DNA of 64,000 nt from Paenibacillus polysaccharolyticus (lineage in GTDB: Bacteria > Bacillota > Bacilli > Paenibacillales > Paenibacillaceae), in contig NZ_FMVM01000004.1 in NCBI RefSeq assembly GCF_900102085.1, positions 186,001 to 250,000 on the forward strand, in the 5' to 3' direction. Under the pieces are notes generated by a model, which was given only the letters and a program-made list of their open reading frames with translations, was not told the origin of the DNA and did no database searches. The position numbers and the translations under genes were made by a program. Position 1 is the stretch's first letter. Every line of letters begins with the position of its first letter. Positions 17,847 to 26,287 of the stretch are shown one piece after another.

Positions 17847-19000
17847 AATATACCGGCTTTTGGCGTAAACATCGCGATAAGCTGATGCTGTCCGGGCTAC
17901 TCATTGCCTTTGTCGGGGGGATATTCGGGATTGGCAGTCTGTTCAGCATGAGTCACCTTAAACCACGTACTGTGATATTGCCTGGTGAGCAATTCAACAG
18001 TCGTCTCGCGCCCCCATCGAGCAGTACAATCCAAATCGAGTCAGCGACTAAAATTCCGAATGATTTTGTTATTTATGATTTTGATATGGGGGATCGGAAT
18101 ACGATTGTTGTTAACAGTACCGAACGTTCGTATACAGGACTGCGGTTGCTCAAGTTACATCTGGATGATAACCAGGTGAAAGAGATCAGTGGCAACACGG
18201 ATTTTGGCGTTGTACTGAGCCCGGATCGAACCAAGCTGATGTATGCTCAGTATCGTTCGGGACAAGCCCAGCGCACGGCTTTTATATACGATATGAAAAG
18301 TGGTGAACGAACCAAACTAGGCAAGGAACATTCCTATTTCAGGGAGTTTCTCAGTAACGACACATCCATCAGTCATGATGATCGTGGTTTCATTCAGACC
18401 GATCTGAGAACGGGCAAAGAAGAGATCCTGTTTTCCGATGAGGTCATGATGAAGAAAGTCGGAGTAGAGACACATGAGGATAAGTCGGGCAAGAATTACA
18501 TCGTTATTGACAGTTTTGAGATTAGTCAGGATATGAAGCAGGCTTATGTTCTGGTCATGCACAAGGATGATTTTGCCGTCTATCGTGTGTCGCTGGAGAA
18601 AAATCCGGACGTGTCCTTATACCTGAGATCGAAGGATATCCAGCAATACCATCTGTTGAAAAATGGGGATATGATCTTTCAGGGTGAAGTGAATCAGGTG
18701 CAGGGACTATATCGATATCAGGTGGAAAAAAATAAGCTGAACTTGCTGGCCAAGGGCACATTCTGGAATTTTGATCTGAGCGCGGACGAATCCCGAATTG
18801 CTTATCTGAATACATTGGAAAATCAGAAAAATGAGCTTCATATTGCTTTCCTCAATGATCAGAACTTGTCCTCTGATACGGTGATCTACCGGAATATCAA
18901 CAATTTTATCAAGCTGAAATGGTTTGAGGAAGAACTGTTCATGGCAAGCAGCACCGCCAGCAAGAGTGAGTTGTATCGTTTTAGCTTTAAGGCATGGTAG
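17843..19000 (+). CDS. Membrane-anchored, propeller-like extracellular protein
   Basis: A 385-residue protein. A single N-terminal membrane anchor ([18 protein letters not shown], about residues 15-35) leaves the rest outside the cell. The remainder consists of short beta-strand blocks such as [38 protein letters not shown] and SELYRFSFK, the rhythm of TolB/WD40-type beta-propellers. I do not recognise a named family. Its start overlaps the kinase stop by four bases, which suggests that it works with that kinase, perhaps as an extracellular accessory sensor. This role is inferred from position only. Confidence 0.65.
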
Positions 19001-19095
19001 GTTTATGACAGGAGCACTACCCGGCGAGAGGTCGATTCATGTAGAGAATTTGCTGCCACAGCCTTAGTTTTATTCAGATATTAGAAAGAACATAT

Positions 19096-19138
19096 ATCCC
19101 TGCGGGCAAGCATTGTACGCTCTGCCGCAGGGCTTTTT
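19096..19138 (+). terminator. Terminator after the two-component operon
   Basis: CCCTGCGG and CCGCAGGG form the stem, followed by CTTTTTG. TTGACA follows immediately at 19142-19147, but no clear -10 lies at the normal spacing; TATAAT occurs at 19196-19201. The ABC genes downstream probably have their own, perhaps activator-dependent, promoter. Confidence 0.8.
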
Positions 19139-19257
19139 GTGTTGACATGTTACAAGTTGGATACAACTGCGTCCTGCCCCGATACATCTGCGCACTATAA
19201 TAAAGTGAGATACACAGAAATACATAATCAGGAAATGGAAAGGAAGACAAGCCACGA

Positions 19258-19953
19258 ATGCTTCAAGTTGAACAGGTATCCCATGCCTTCCGCAATGCAC
19301 AGGGCGATGTTCCCGTGCTGCAAGATATTAATCTGACGATTCAAGAGGGGCAGATGGTTGCGCTGCTGGGTAGTTCAGGTTCAGGGAAGTCCACACTGCT
19401 GAATCTGATGGCTGGTTTAATGAAGCCAACACAAGGCAAGATTTGGATCGCAGGACAGGATATTGTGCGTTTCAGTGAGAATCGTCTGGCGGAGTTTCGG
19501 CGTAGTCACATTGGATTTATATTTCAATCCTACGAGCTGTTGTCCAATCTGACGATCCGGGAAAATGTAGAGTTGCCTTTGGTATTTATGGGAATAAGAC
19601 CATCCAAACGTAAAGAAAAGGCGCTTCGCCTACTAGAACAAGTGGGGCTCGGCGATAAGACGAATCTCTTTCCGTCGCAGTTATCAGGTGGTCAGCAGCA
19701 ACGGGTCAGTATCGCCCGCTCGCTCATCACGGAGCCTTCGGTTATCTTCGCAGATGAACCGACGGGTAATCTGGATACAGAGACCGAGGAAGAGATTCTT
19801 TCCATTTTGCAGCAACTGAACAGAGAGATGAAAACAACCTTTGTCATTGTGACACACGAAGCCGAGGTGGCTGAACAGATGCAGGTTGTACTGACGTTAC
19901 AGCAGGGGAGATTGGTTGAACAGCAACAGGTTGCCCAGTTGCAGCATGTATGA
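19258..19953 (+). CDS. ABC transporter ATPase, MacB/LolD type
   Basis: A 231-residue ATPase of the type that drives mechanotransmission exporters such as MacB, YknY and BceA. It has Walker A LLGSSGSGKST, Q-loop FIFQSYEL, signature [15 protein letters not shown], Walker B VIFADEPTGNLD and the switch histidine in VTHEAE. The ATG at 19258 follows a GGAAAGGAAG run. It is followed by an FtsX-like permease and a membrane fusion protein, together forming a MacAB-like tripartite arrangement. Such systems in Firmicutes usually export or detoxify peptides and respond to an adjacent two-component system, here just upstream. Confidence 0.93.
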   Translation: MLQVEQVSHAFRNAQGDVPVLQDINLTIQEGQMVALLGSSGSGKSTLLNLMAGLMKPTQGKIWIAGQDIVRFSENRLAEFRRSHIGFIFQSYELLSNLTIRENVELPLVFMGIRPSKRKEKALRLLEQVGLGDKTNLFPSQLSGGQQQRVSIARSLITEPSVIFADEPTGNLDTETEEEILSILQQLNREMKTTFVIVTHEAEVAEQMQVVLTLQQGRLVEQQQVAQLQHV

Positions 19954-19978
19954 GAGTTCATGTAAAAGGAGAGGAACA

Positions 19979-21349
19979 GTGAGAATACGGGACGTAGTGC
20001 GCATGGCCTGGGGACAGATCATTCGGCGCAAAGTGGTCACATTACTCTGCATGATCGGTCTGTCAATCGGTTCGGCAGCGATGATTATTGCACTGAGTGT
20101 GGGGCAGTCGGTACAGACATACAGCGAGAAAACGTTGAATGATAACTACAAGATGGACGAGATTACGATCAGCCCGAACGAGGGAATCAAAACGGGAAAT
20201 GGAAGCGGCGGAGGCACGAAGAGTAAGTTTGAACGCGGCGCGCTGACGATGGAGAAAATTCGGATTATTCAGCGCCTTCCTCACGTTGTCGCTGTGGCTC
20301 CTATGCTGAAACTGGATGCGCTCGATATGGTGCTTCCGGATGGGCGCAGCTCCTACGTGGAAGTGATTGGAACCGAGATGCAGACGTTGAGCGGGTTCGG
20401 ATACAAATATGCACAGGGCAGCGGAACTGGAAATGGCCGAGTTGCAATTGTGAATTATGGAGCGACCTACGGCTTTATTGATTCCAAAGTGACTCAAAAG
20501 CTGTTTGAGCAGTTGAATTCCGATCCCTATAACAATGATCTTTTGCAACAGTACAATGAGATGATGATGAAGCAGGATCAACTGATGCAGCAACGTATAC
20601 AATTTCGGTATGAGGATTTTACGAATGGCAGAAAGACCAAGATGAGTGGAACGATACGTGTATCGGGTGAACTAGCCAAACCGTCCAATATGGATGATAT
20701 GAGTGCTCAGAATGACAAAAAAGTATATGTTCCGCTGGATACGGCGCGTGCTTTGCAAGATGAGCTTGGACTACAACAGGCTGACAGCCCTGCGCTCAAA
20801 CGTCTTAATTCCGCATTAGTGAAAGTGGATAACAAACGGCATGTGGCTCAGGTGGAAGAGCAGATCAAAAAGCTGACGTTAAACACGCAAAGTAATCTTT
20901 TCCAGGAAGAAGCCATGGCTGGGCAGCTTGCGATGTACCAGAAAGCAGCCATCGGTATTGGCGGTTTTATTATGGTGCTGGCTTCACTGTCCATTATTGT
21001 GGCAATGATCATGTCCACGCATCAGCGGCGTAAGCAGATCGGGGTTATGAAGGTGCTTGGCGCCAACCTGTGGCAGATCCGTCAGATGTTTATTGCGGAG
21101 GCAGCCATGCTGGGATTCATTGGCGGTGTGGCTGGGGTTGGGATTGCCTTTGCCGCGCTCGGCGGGGTGAACCAGCTACTCGCAAGTCAGATGGCGGATC
21201 AGGCGGGCGGACCGATGACAGTAATCATTCAGCAATCGGCATTGCCGCTGGGGATTGTTTTTGCCGTACTTGTCGGTGTGGTATCGGGTATCTATCCAGC
21301 CATCAGTGCATCGCGAACCAATGCGCTAAGTGTGATTAAATCGATGTGA
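19979..21349 (+). CDS. FtsX-like ABC permease, MacB/YknZ type
   Basis: A 456-residue permease with the MacB topology. TM1 lies near VVTLLCMIGLSIGSAAMII, then a periplasm-facing domain of about 300 residues, then three C-terminal helices (IGIGGFIMVLASLSIIVAMI, a second around LGFIGGVAGVGIAFAALG, and LGIVFAVLVGVVSGIYPAI). RRKQIGVMKVLGANLWQIR is the family's coupling motif. I choose GTG at 19979, directly after AAAGGAGAGG. An upstream in-frame start overlaps the ATPase gene. The extracellular domain is rich in Met, Gln and Asn (QYNEMMMKQDQLMQQRIQ), an unusual composition for this family. Confidence 0.9.
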   Translation: MRIRDVVRMAWGQIIRRKVVTLLCMIGLSIGSAAMIIALSVGQSVQTYSEKTLNDNYKMDEITISPNEGIKTGNGSGGGTKSKFERGALTMEKIRIIQRLPHVVAVAPMLKLDALDMVLPDGRSSYVEVIGTEMQTLSGFGYKYAQGSGTGNGRVAIVNYGATYGFIDSKVTQKLFEQLNSDPYNNDLLQQYNEMMMKQDQLMQQRIQFRYEDFTNGRKTKMSGTIRVSGELAKPSNMDDMSAQNDKKVYVPLDTARALQDELGLQQADSPALKRLNSALVKVDNKRHVAQVEEQIKKLTLNTQSNLFQEEAMAGQLAMYQKAAIGIGGFIMVLASLSIIVAMIMSTHQRRKQIGVMKVLGANLWQIRQMFIAEAAMLGFIGGVAGVGIAFAALGGVNQLLASQMADQAGGPMTVIIQQSALPLGIVFAVLVGVVSGIYPAISASRTNALSVIKSM

Positions 21350-21440
21350 TGGATCTACGGAAAGGCTGACGTGCATGGCTGAACGTGGAACATTTGGAGA
21401 TATGAACAGACTCAAACTTTTCAGTGGAAGGGAACTAAGC

Positions 21441-22517
21441 ATGAAGAAATGGATCAGCATCATCACTACGATTGTACTTATGGCAGGTGCAGGGTACTGG
21501 GTATATGAGAAATACAAACCCCAGCCGGAAGCACCCGTTGAGACTCCTCCGCCTATCACTTTTGATGTGACACAGGAGACGATGACACAGACCATCCAAG
21601 TGAAAGGGAAATCGGTCTATACCGAGCAGACGGACGTGTTTGCACCGTATGCTTCCAACATTAAACAGTGGCATGTCAAGAACGGAGAACAAGTGAAAAA
21701 AGGGGATGTTTTGTTCACGCTCGATACGTCGGCATTACAGACAGAAGTCAGTCAGATGCAGAGTGATCTGGACAAAGCACGGTTAGATGTGGAGATGAAT
21801 CAGATCAGCATCGACCAGGCCGGCATGACCGAAACATTAGGTGTGACGGAAGAGGAACGTAAAAAAGCATTCGCGGACCGGGAGAGCAAACGTCTGGCGA
21901 ACGAACTTAGCCAAAAGGCTTTGGTTCTCAAAGAGCAGGAAATCCGCAAGAAGCAGGATGTTATGAGCAAGGCAGTGGTGCATGCCGCGACCACAGGGAT
22001 CTTTCAGTTGAATGAGCAGGATAACAAAACACGGGCCGTTACGGAAGGGCAGTTAATCGGCTCAATCACGAACACGGGCAAAATGAAATTCAATACTATT
22101 GTCGGTGAGGAAGAGATGTTCAAGCTGAAGGAGGGCATGCCGGTACAGGTGCGCATGAGTGCGCAGAAGGATCTGAAATTTACCGGAAAAGTAAGCAAGG
22201 TATCCAAATTTGCCCGGAAAAGTACGGATACCGATCTGAAGCAGGCCTCTCAGTTTGATGTTGTCATCGATCTGAAGCCGGATGCTCGCATGTATGGAGG
22301 TGTCAGTCTGGAAGGAGACATTGAAACGATGCGCAAGGACAAGGTGACTGCCGTATCGAGTCTCGCCATTATGCGTGATCAGCCTGAACCTTACGTGTTA
22401 GTGGATAAAGGGAACGGACAGACGGAGCAGCAGGCGGTTAAGACAGGCATGGAATCCGGAGATAAAACCGAGGTTGTTAGTGGTTTGAAGCCAGGGGATG
22501 TTGTTGTTATTCCATAG
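21441..22517 (+). CDS. Membrane fusion protein (HlyD/MacA-like adaptor)
   Basis: A 358-residue periplasmic-adaptor-type protein with one N-terminal membrane segment (ISIITTIVLMAGAGYWV). Two half-lipoyl segments flank a coiled coil of about 90 residues (SALQTEVSQMQSDLDKARLD onward). The second lipoyl half is VVHAATTGIFQLNEQDNK, and a C-terminal beta-barrel follows (MPVQVRMSAQKDLKFTGKVS). The ATG at 21441 follows GGAAGGGA; an in-frame ATG at 21375 would add a non-signal-like tail. It completes the ATPase-permease-adaptor set. In a Gram-positive cell it would bridge the permease to the wall. Confidence 0.88.
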   Translation: MKKWISIITTIVLMAGAGYWVYEKYKPQPEAPVETPPPITFDVTQETMTQTIQVKGKSVYTEQTDVFAPYASNIKQWHVKNGEQVKKGDVLFTLDTSALQTEVSQMQSDLDKARLDVEMNQISIDQAGMTETLGVTEEERKKAFADRESKRLANELSQKALVLKEQEIRKKQDVMSKAVVHAATTGIFQLNEQDNKTRAVTEGQLIGSITNTGKMKFNTIVGEEEMFKLKEGMPVQVRMSAQKDLKFTGKVSKVSKFARKSTDTDLKQASQFDVVIDLKPDARMYGGVSLEGDIETMRKDKVTAVSSLAIMRDQPEPYVLVDKGNGQTEQQAVKTGMESGDKTEVVSGLKPGDVVVIP

Positions 22518-22526
22518 GGGGATGTG

Positions 22527-22567
22527 AAGGTTCATTGCGGTCTCGTGCCGTAATGAACCTTTATTTG
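22527..22567 (+). terminator. Terminator of the ABC export operon
   Basis: AAGGTTCATT and AATGAACCTT enclose a further GCGG/CCGT pairing, followed by TTATTTG. Confidence 0.85.
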
Positions 22568-22636
22568 TTGCGACAGAGAGGAGCAAATTCCTTCTTTTTA
22601 TGTGGAAAAAAATATAATTTAATTTATATAATTCAA

Positions 22637-22665
22637 TTTACAGTAATATTTACATGTCGTATAAT
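22637..22665 (+). promoter_or_regulatory. Sigma-A promoter of the GH6 cellulase gene
   Basis: TTTACA (22637-22642), 17 nt, TATAAT (22660-22665). Transcription would begin near 22672, leaving an untranslated leader of about 360 nt before the cellulase ATG. Confidence 0.75.
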
Positions 22666-22672
22666 CACACTA

Positions 22673-23035
22673 TAAGGAGGTGAACAAGCAGTCATACGCG
22701 AGATCACATTTTTTTTCAAGTTTTAATGGAAAGCGCTTACGCAAAGTTAGTTCGCATTCAACGTTCTCTTCACACTTCAATTCCAAGATGATGATTTAAC
22801 TACTCCACCACGGTTTACTCTCAAGATTCCACCCCCACACAAGCTCACACAGCAATTCTACTGAAAACACCCGACGTTTATTTTTATTTGCTTTTTGACT
22901 TCAGCCCTTTTAATTACGGAGGTGACCGAAACACCACACATTTTTTCATGCACTTTGTGCCATGCATCCTGCTTCTACACAGAGGAACAGCAGACATGAG
23001 TCGAGACCAATCTTATCTAAGGGAAAGGTGGAACT
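22673..23035 (+). other. Long leader of the GH6 mRNA with a cre-like site
   Basis: TGGAAAGCGCTTACG at 22727-22741 centres on the near-palindrome GAAAGCGCTTAC and resembles the CcpA binding site (cre). Its position downstream of the promoter fits a roadblock type of catabolite repression. The rest of the leader is rich in C and A, has a second AGGTGACC-like site near 22918 without a sensible start codon, and encodes nothing I can support. Confidence 0.55.
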
Positions 23036-25477
23036 ATGAAGAAAACATTGAAAACCAAATCAAGAGGCCAGAAGCTGCTGCGTAAAGGTGTAAAACAAAT
23101 GATGGCAGCTGCGCTGCTTGCAGCAGGGATCTTCCCTGGCATGTCTCCAGGTGTGACACAGGCAGCGGAGGCGCATGTGAACAATCCATTTGTGGGCGCC
23201 ACGGCTTATCTCAATGAGGACTACTCTGCACTTGTGGACACCTCTATTGCAATTACCAGTGATGCTTCGCTGAAAGCGAAGATGGAAACGGTGAAATCTT
23301 ACCCTACTGCGGTATGGATCGACCGTATTGCAGCCATCTATGGCGGGGCTGAGAATGCTGGTCGCAAGAGCGTGGAAGAGCATCTGGATGCGGTTCTCGC
23401 TCAGAAGAAGCCAGGCGTACCTATTACGGCGTCTTTCGTTATCTACAACTTGCCGGGTCGGGACTGCCATGCCCTCGCTTCTAACGGGGAGCTTCCTTTA
23501 ACCCAGGCAGCATTGCAAACGTATAAAACGGATTACATTGACGTAATTGCAGATATTTTTGCTGATCCCAAATATCAGGACATCCGCATTATCGCTGTTA
23601 TTGAGCCAGATAGTTTGCCTAACCTGGTAACCAATCTGAGCACACCAGCTTGTGGTCAAGCGGCTTCAACGGGGATTTATGAAGCCGGGATTAAATATAC
23701 GCTCGACAAGCTCCATGCGATTCCAAACGTATACAACTATCTCGATATCGGTCACTCCGGCTGGCTCGGATGGGATAACAACCGTTCTGGAGCGGTCGCC
23801 CTCTATACCGATGTAGTCGGGGATACGCTGGGTGGACTGAGCAGTGCGGATGGATTCATTACGAATACTGCCAATACTACACCGCTGGCTGAACCAAACC
23901 TGTCTAATCCGGATCTGAACATTGGTGGACAACCGATCCGTTCAGCTAAGTTCTATGAATGGAATCCTTATTTTGACGAAACCGATTTCACAGCGAAGTT
24001 GTATGCCGATTTCGTACAGGCAGGATGGCCAGCGAGCACGGGTTTCCTTATTGATACCAGCCGTAACGGATGGGGCGGTGTGAATCGTCCAGCTACAGCT
24101 ACAGGCAGCAATATCAATGATTATGTGAATTCTGGTCGTGTGGATCGCCGTGAGCACCGGGGGAACTGGTGTAATGCAAGCGGAGCAGGTATCGGAGAAG
24201 CACCGAAGGCAGCTCCGGGACCAGCGCATCTGGATGCCTATGTATGGGTGAAACCTCCAGGTGAATCCGATGGCTCCAGTTCCGAAATTCCGAACAATGA
24301 GGGTAAAGGCTTCGACCGGATGTGTGATCCAACGTATACAACGAAAGATGGGGTGCTGACTGGTGCATTGCCTAACGCGCCGGTATCAGGTCACTGGTTC
24401 CATGATCAGTTCGTACAACTGGTGAAGAACTCCTTCCCTGTACTCTCTGAGAATGGTGGAGGCAACCCTCCAGGTGGAAACACAGCACCGGCAGCTCCTG
24501 CTACACTAACAGCTGCGGCCGGTAATGCTCAAGTGACGTTGACATGGGCGGCATCGACAGGTGCGACGAGTTATACGGTGAAACGTGCGCTGACGGCATC
24601 CGGTCCATTTGTAACGGTTGCTGCCAATGTCAGCGGAACAACTTACACCAACACGGGCTTGACGAATGGGACAACGTACTATTATGTCGTGACAGCAAGT
24701 AATGCAGCAGGCGAGAGTGTGAACTCTGCATCTGCTATGGCAACACCGGCATCAGTTGCAACGGCTCCGGCGGCACCAACAGCGTTGACAGCAACAGCTG
24801 GCAATGCACAGGTGAGTCTGGCTTGGACAGCTTCGGCAGGTGCGACCAGCTATAATGTGAAACGTGCTCTGACGGCAGCGGGTCCGTTCACGACGGTTGC
24901 ATCCAATGTAACTGCAACGTCGTATATCAATACTTCGCTGACCAATGGCACAACCTACTATTATGTGGTGAGTGCGGTGAATGCAGCTGGGCAAAGTGCT
25001 AATTCTACTGTAGCCTCTGCGACACCAGCGGGTGTGGTTGTACCAACTAGTGATCTGGTGGTGCAATATCGTGCAGGGGATACCAATGCAACGGATAACC
25101 AGATCAGACCGTTGTTCAACATCAAAAACCTGGGCAGCACTGCAGTGGATCTGAGTGATTTGAAACTTCGTTATTATTTCACCAAAGAAGGTTCGGCGGC
25201 GATGGATTCTGCCATTGACTGGGCAGTGGTTGGCGCAGCCAACATCGACCGTACCTTTGGAGATGGATATGTTGAGCTGAGCTTCAAGTCCGGCGCAGGA
25301 AGCATTGCTGCGGGCGGACAATCCGGAGACATTCAGCTTCGCATGTTCAAAACGGACTGGTCCAACTTTGACGAGAGCGATGACTATTCCTATGACCCAA
25401 CGAAAACATCCTATCAGGATTGGGATAAAGTCACACTCTATCAAGACGGCAGTCTTGTATGGGGAATTGAGCCTTAA
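23036..25477 (+). CDS. Secreted GH6 cellulase with two FN3 modules and CBM3
   Basis: An 813-residue extracellular enzyme that cleaves beta-1,4-glucan by inversion, acting as cellobiohydrolase or endoglucanase. The signal peptide ends near VTQAAEA (residue 45). The GH6 domain spans about 48-475. It includes TAVWIDRIAAI, the loop Asp in NLPGRDCHALASNGEL (Asp143), the proton donor Asp192 in VIEPDSLPNLVTN, GHSGWLGW, and the C-terminal HLDAYVWVKPPGESDG. A GGGNPPGGN linker leads to two similar FN3 modules (about 485-570 and 578-665), then a C-terminal CBM3 that binds crystalline cellulose (LVVQYRAGDTNATDNQIRP through KVTLYQDGSLVWG). The ATG follows AAAGGTGG. The length of the active-site loops suggests a cellobiohydrolase, but sequence alone does not settle this. 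Confidence 0.93.
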   Translation: MKKTLKTKSRGQKLLRKGVKQMMAAALLAAGIFPGMSPGVTQAAEAHVNNPFVGATAYLNEDYSALVDTSIAITSDASLKAKMETVKSYPTAVWIDRIAAIYGGAENAGRKSVEEHLDAVLAQKKPGVPITASFVIYNLPGRDCHALASNGELPLTQAALQTYKTDYIDVIADIFADPKYQDIRIIAVIEPDSLPNLVTNLSTPACGQAASTGIYEAGIKYTLDKLHAIPNVYNYLDIGHSGWLGWDNNRSGAVALYTDVVGDTLGGLSSADGFITNTANTTPLAEPNLSNPDLNIGGQPIRSAKFYEWNPYFDETDFTAKLYADFVQAGWPASTGFLIDTSRNGWGGVNRPATATGSNINDYVNSGRVDRREHRGNWCNASGAGIGEAPKAAPGPAHLDAYVWVKPPGESDGSSSEIPNNEGKGFDRMCDPTYTTKDGVLTGALPNAPVSGHWFHDQFVQLVKNSFPVLSENGGGNPPGGNTAPAAPATLTAAAGNAQVTLTWAASTGATSYTVKRALTASGPFVTVAANVSGTTYTNTGLTNGTTYYYVVTASNAAGESVNSASAMATPASVATAPAAPTALTATAGNAQVSLAWTASAGATSYNVKRALTAAGPFTTVASNVTATSYINTSLTNGTTYYYVVSAVNAAGQSANSTVASATPAGVVVPTSDLVVQYRAGDTNATDNQIRPLFNIKNLGSTAVDLSDLKLRYYFTKEGSAAMDSAIDWAVVGAANIDRTFGDGYVELSFKSGAGSIAAGGQSGDIQLRMFKTDWSNFDESDDYSYDPTKTSYQDWDKVTLYQDGSLVWGIEP

Positions 25478-25536
25478 AGGTCATACATTTGGTGATTTAG
25501 TGCTAAGGTACGTGTGAGTGTACGCACAACTTATCA

Positions 25537-25588
25537 AAACAGAGCTGTTTTCTGGTCATTCATTGACCGGGGGCAGCTCTGTTTTTGT
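25537..25588 (+). terminator. Terminator of the GH6 gene
   Basis: AAAACAGAGCTG pairs with CAGCTCTGTTTTT around a loop that itself contains GGTCATTCATTGACC. The repeat element described next begins immediately after it. Confidence 0.88.
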
Positions 25589-25787
25589 CTAACGATCACA
25601 GGGGAGCTTATTTGGTGAAAAAGAGACATGATGAAATTCTAACGATCCGTAGCGACGCTATTTCGAGGAATTTTGGTGATTTCGATGTAATATGCCTTGT
25701 TTGGGAGGAAATAAGGTCACTGGTGATCGTTAGAATTCAAAAGTGGTTGAAAACGACTGAATAGGCTCCGTGGAGATCGTTAGAATT
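25589..25787. repeat. 199-bp four-armed inverted-repeat element, copy A
   Basis: Four related arms of 25-29 bp built on CTAACGATC. Arm 1 is 25589-25613 and arm 2 is 25635-25663 (both forward). Arm 3 is 25709-25737 and arm 4 is 25760-25787 (both inverted, ending GATCGTTAGAATT). Arms 2 and 3 can pair as an inner hairpin and arms 1 and 4 as an outer one. The same layout and, by my count, exactly the same length recur at 42038-42236 and 49157-49355. The sequence between the arms is not conserved. No coding sequence lies inside. Confidence 0.85.
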
Positions 25788-26287
25788 TTTTAGAAGGACG
25801 TGTTTGTTGAAAAAGCATAATAGGATAAATAAGCTTGGAGCGCTATCCGACGGTTTGGAAGAATGAGCTATAATGATAAGCCTTTGAAGATTGTTCAATT
25901 TTCATTTTTCATCATTCACCGTTGTACACTCTGACCGAGATACACTGAATATTGATCGTTTTGCACGGATATTTGCCTATGGTTAGGCGGTAAGGATGTC
26001 TATAATAGTACCCGATGGATGGTAACTCTTGCTACGAAGAAAGTGAAGGCGTGGAAGGGGGATCGGAGGAACTGGAGAAGGAAGTACGTCAGGCCAACTA
26101 AATTCTTTCTAGAATTTCATTTCGCTTCATAATGTAAGCGCAACCATTTTTCCTTTGATGTATGAAAATGAACCTGACCTAACATGAGCACGAATCTGAT
26201 CTTCGTATGAACACGAAATTGACCAGACCATTAACATGTTCAGGTAGAAGTATCATTACCCATTCTAACCAGGGAGAGTGAAGGTTG
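25788..26287 (+). promoter_or_regulatory. Upstream region of the PL11 lyase gene, with a cre-like site
   Basis: About 500 nt without a gene. TATAAT at 26001-26006 is a possible -10 without a good -35, which would fit an activator-dependent promoter. ATGTAAGCGCAACCA at 26132-26146 matches 14 of 15 positions of the cre consensus WTGNAARCGNWWWCA and lies downstream of that -10, as expected for CcpA roadblock repression. Nothing else was recognised. Confidence 0.55.

Noticed and set aside
22680..22800. Possible leader peptide (GTG directly after AAGGAG) in the GH6 leader
   Set aside because: The GTG is fused to the ribosome binding site with no spacing and the reading has no feature of a regulatory peptide.
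24752..25444. 230-residue open frame on the minus strand
   Set aside because: It lies entirely antisense to the FN3 and CBM3 modules of the GH6 gene, is low in normal codon pattern, rich in Cys, Arg and His, and has no ribosome binding site.
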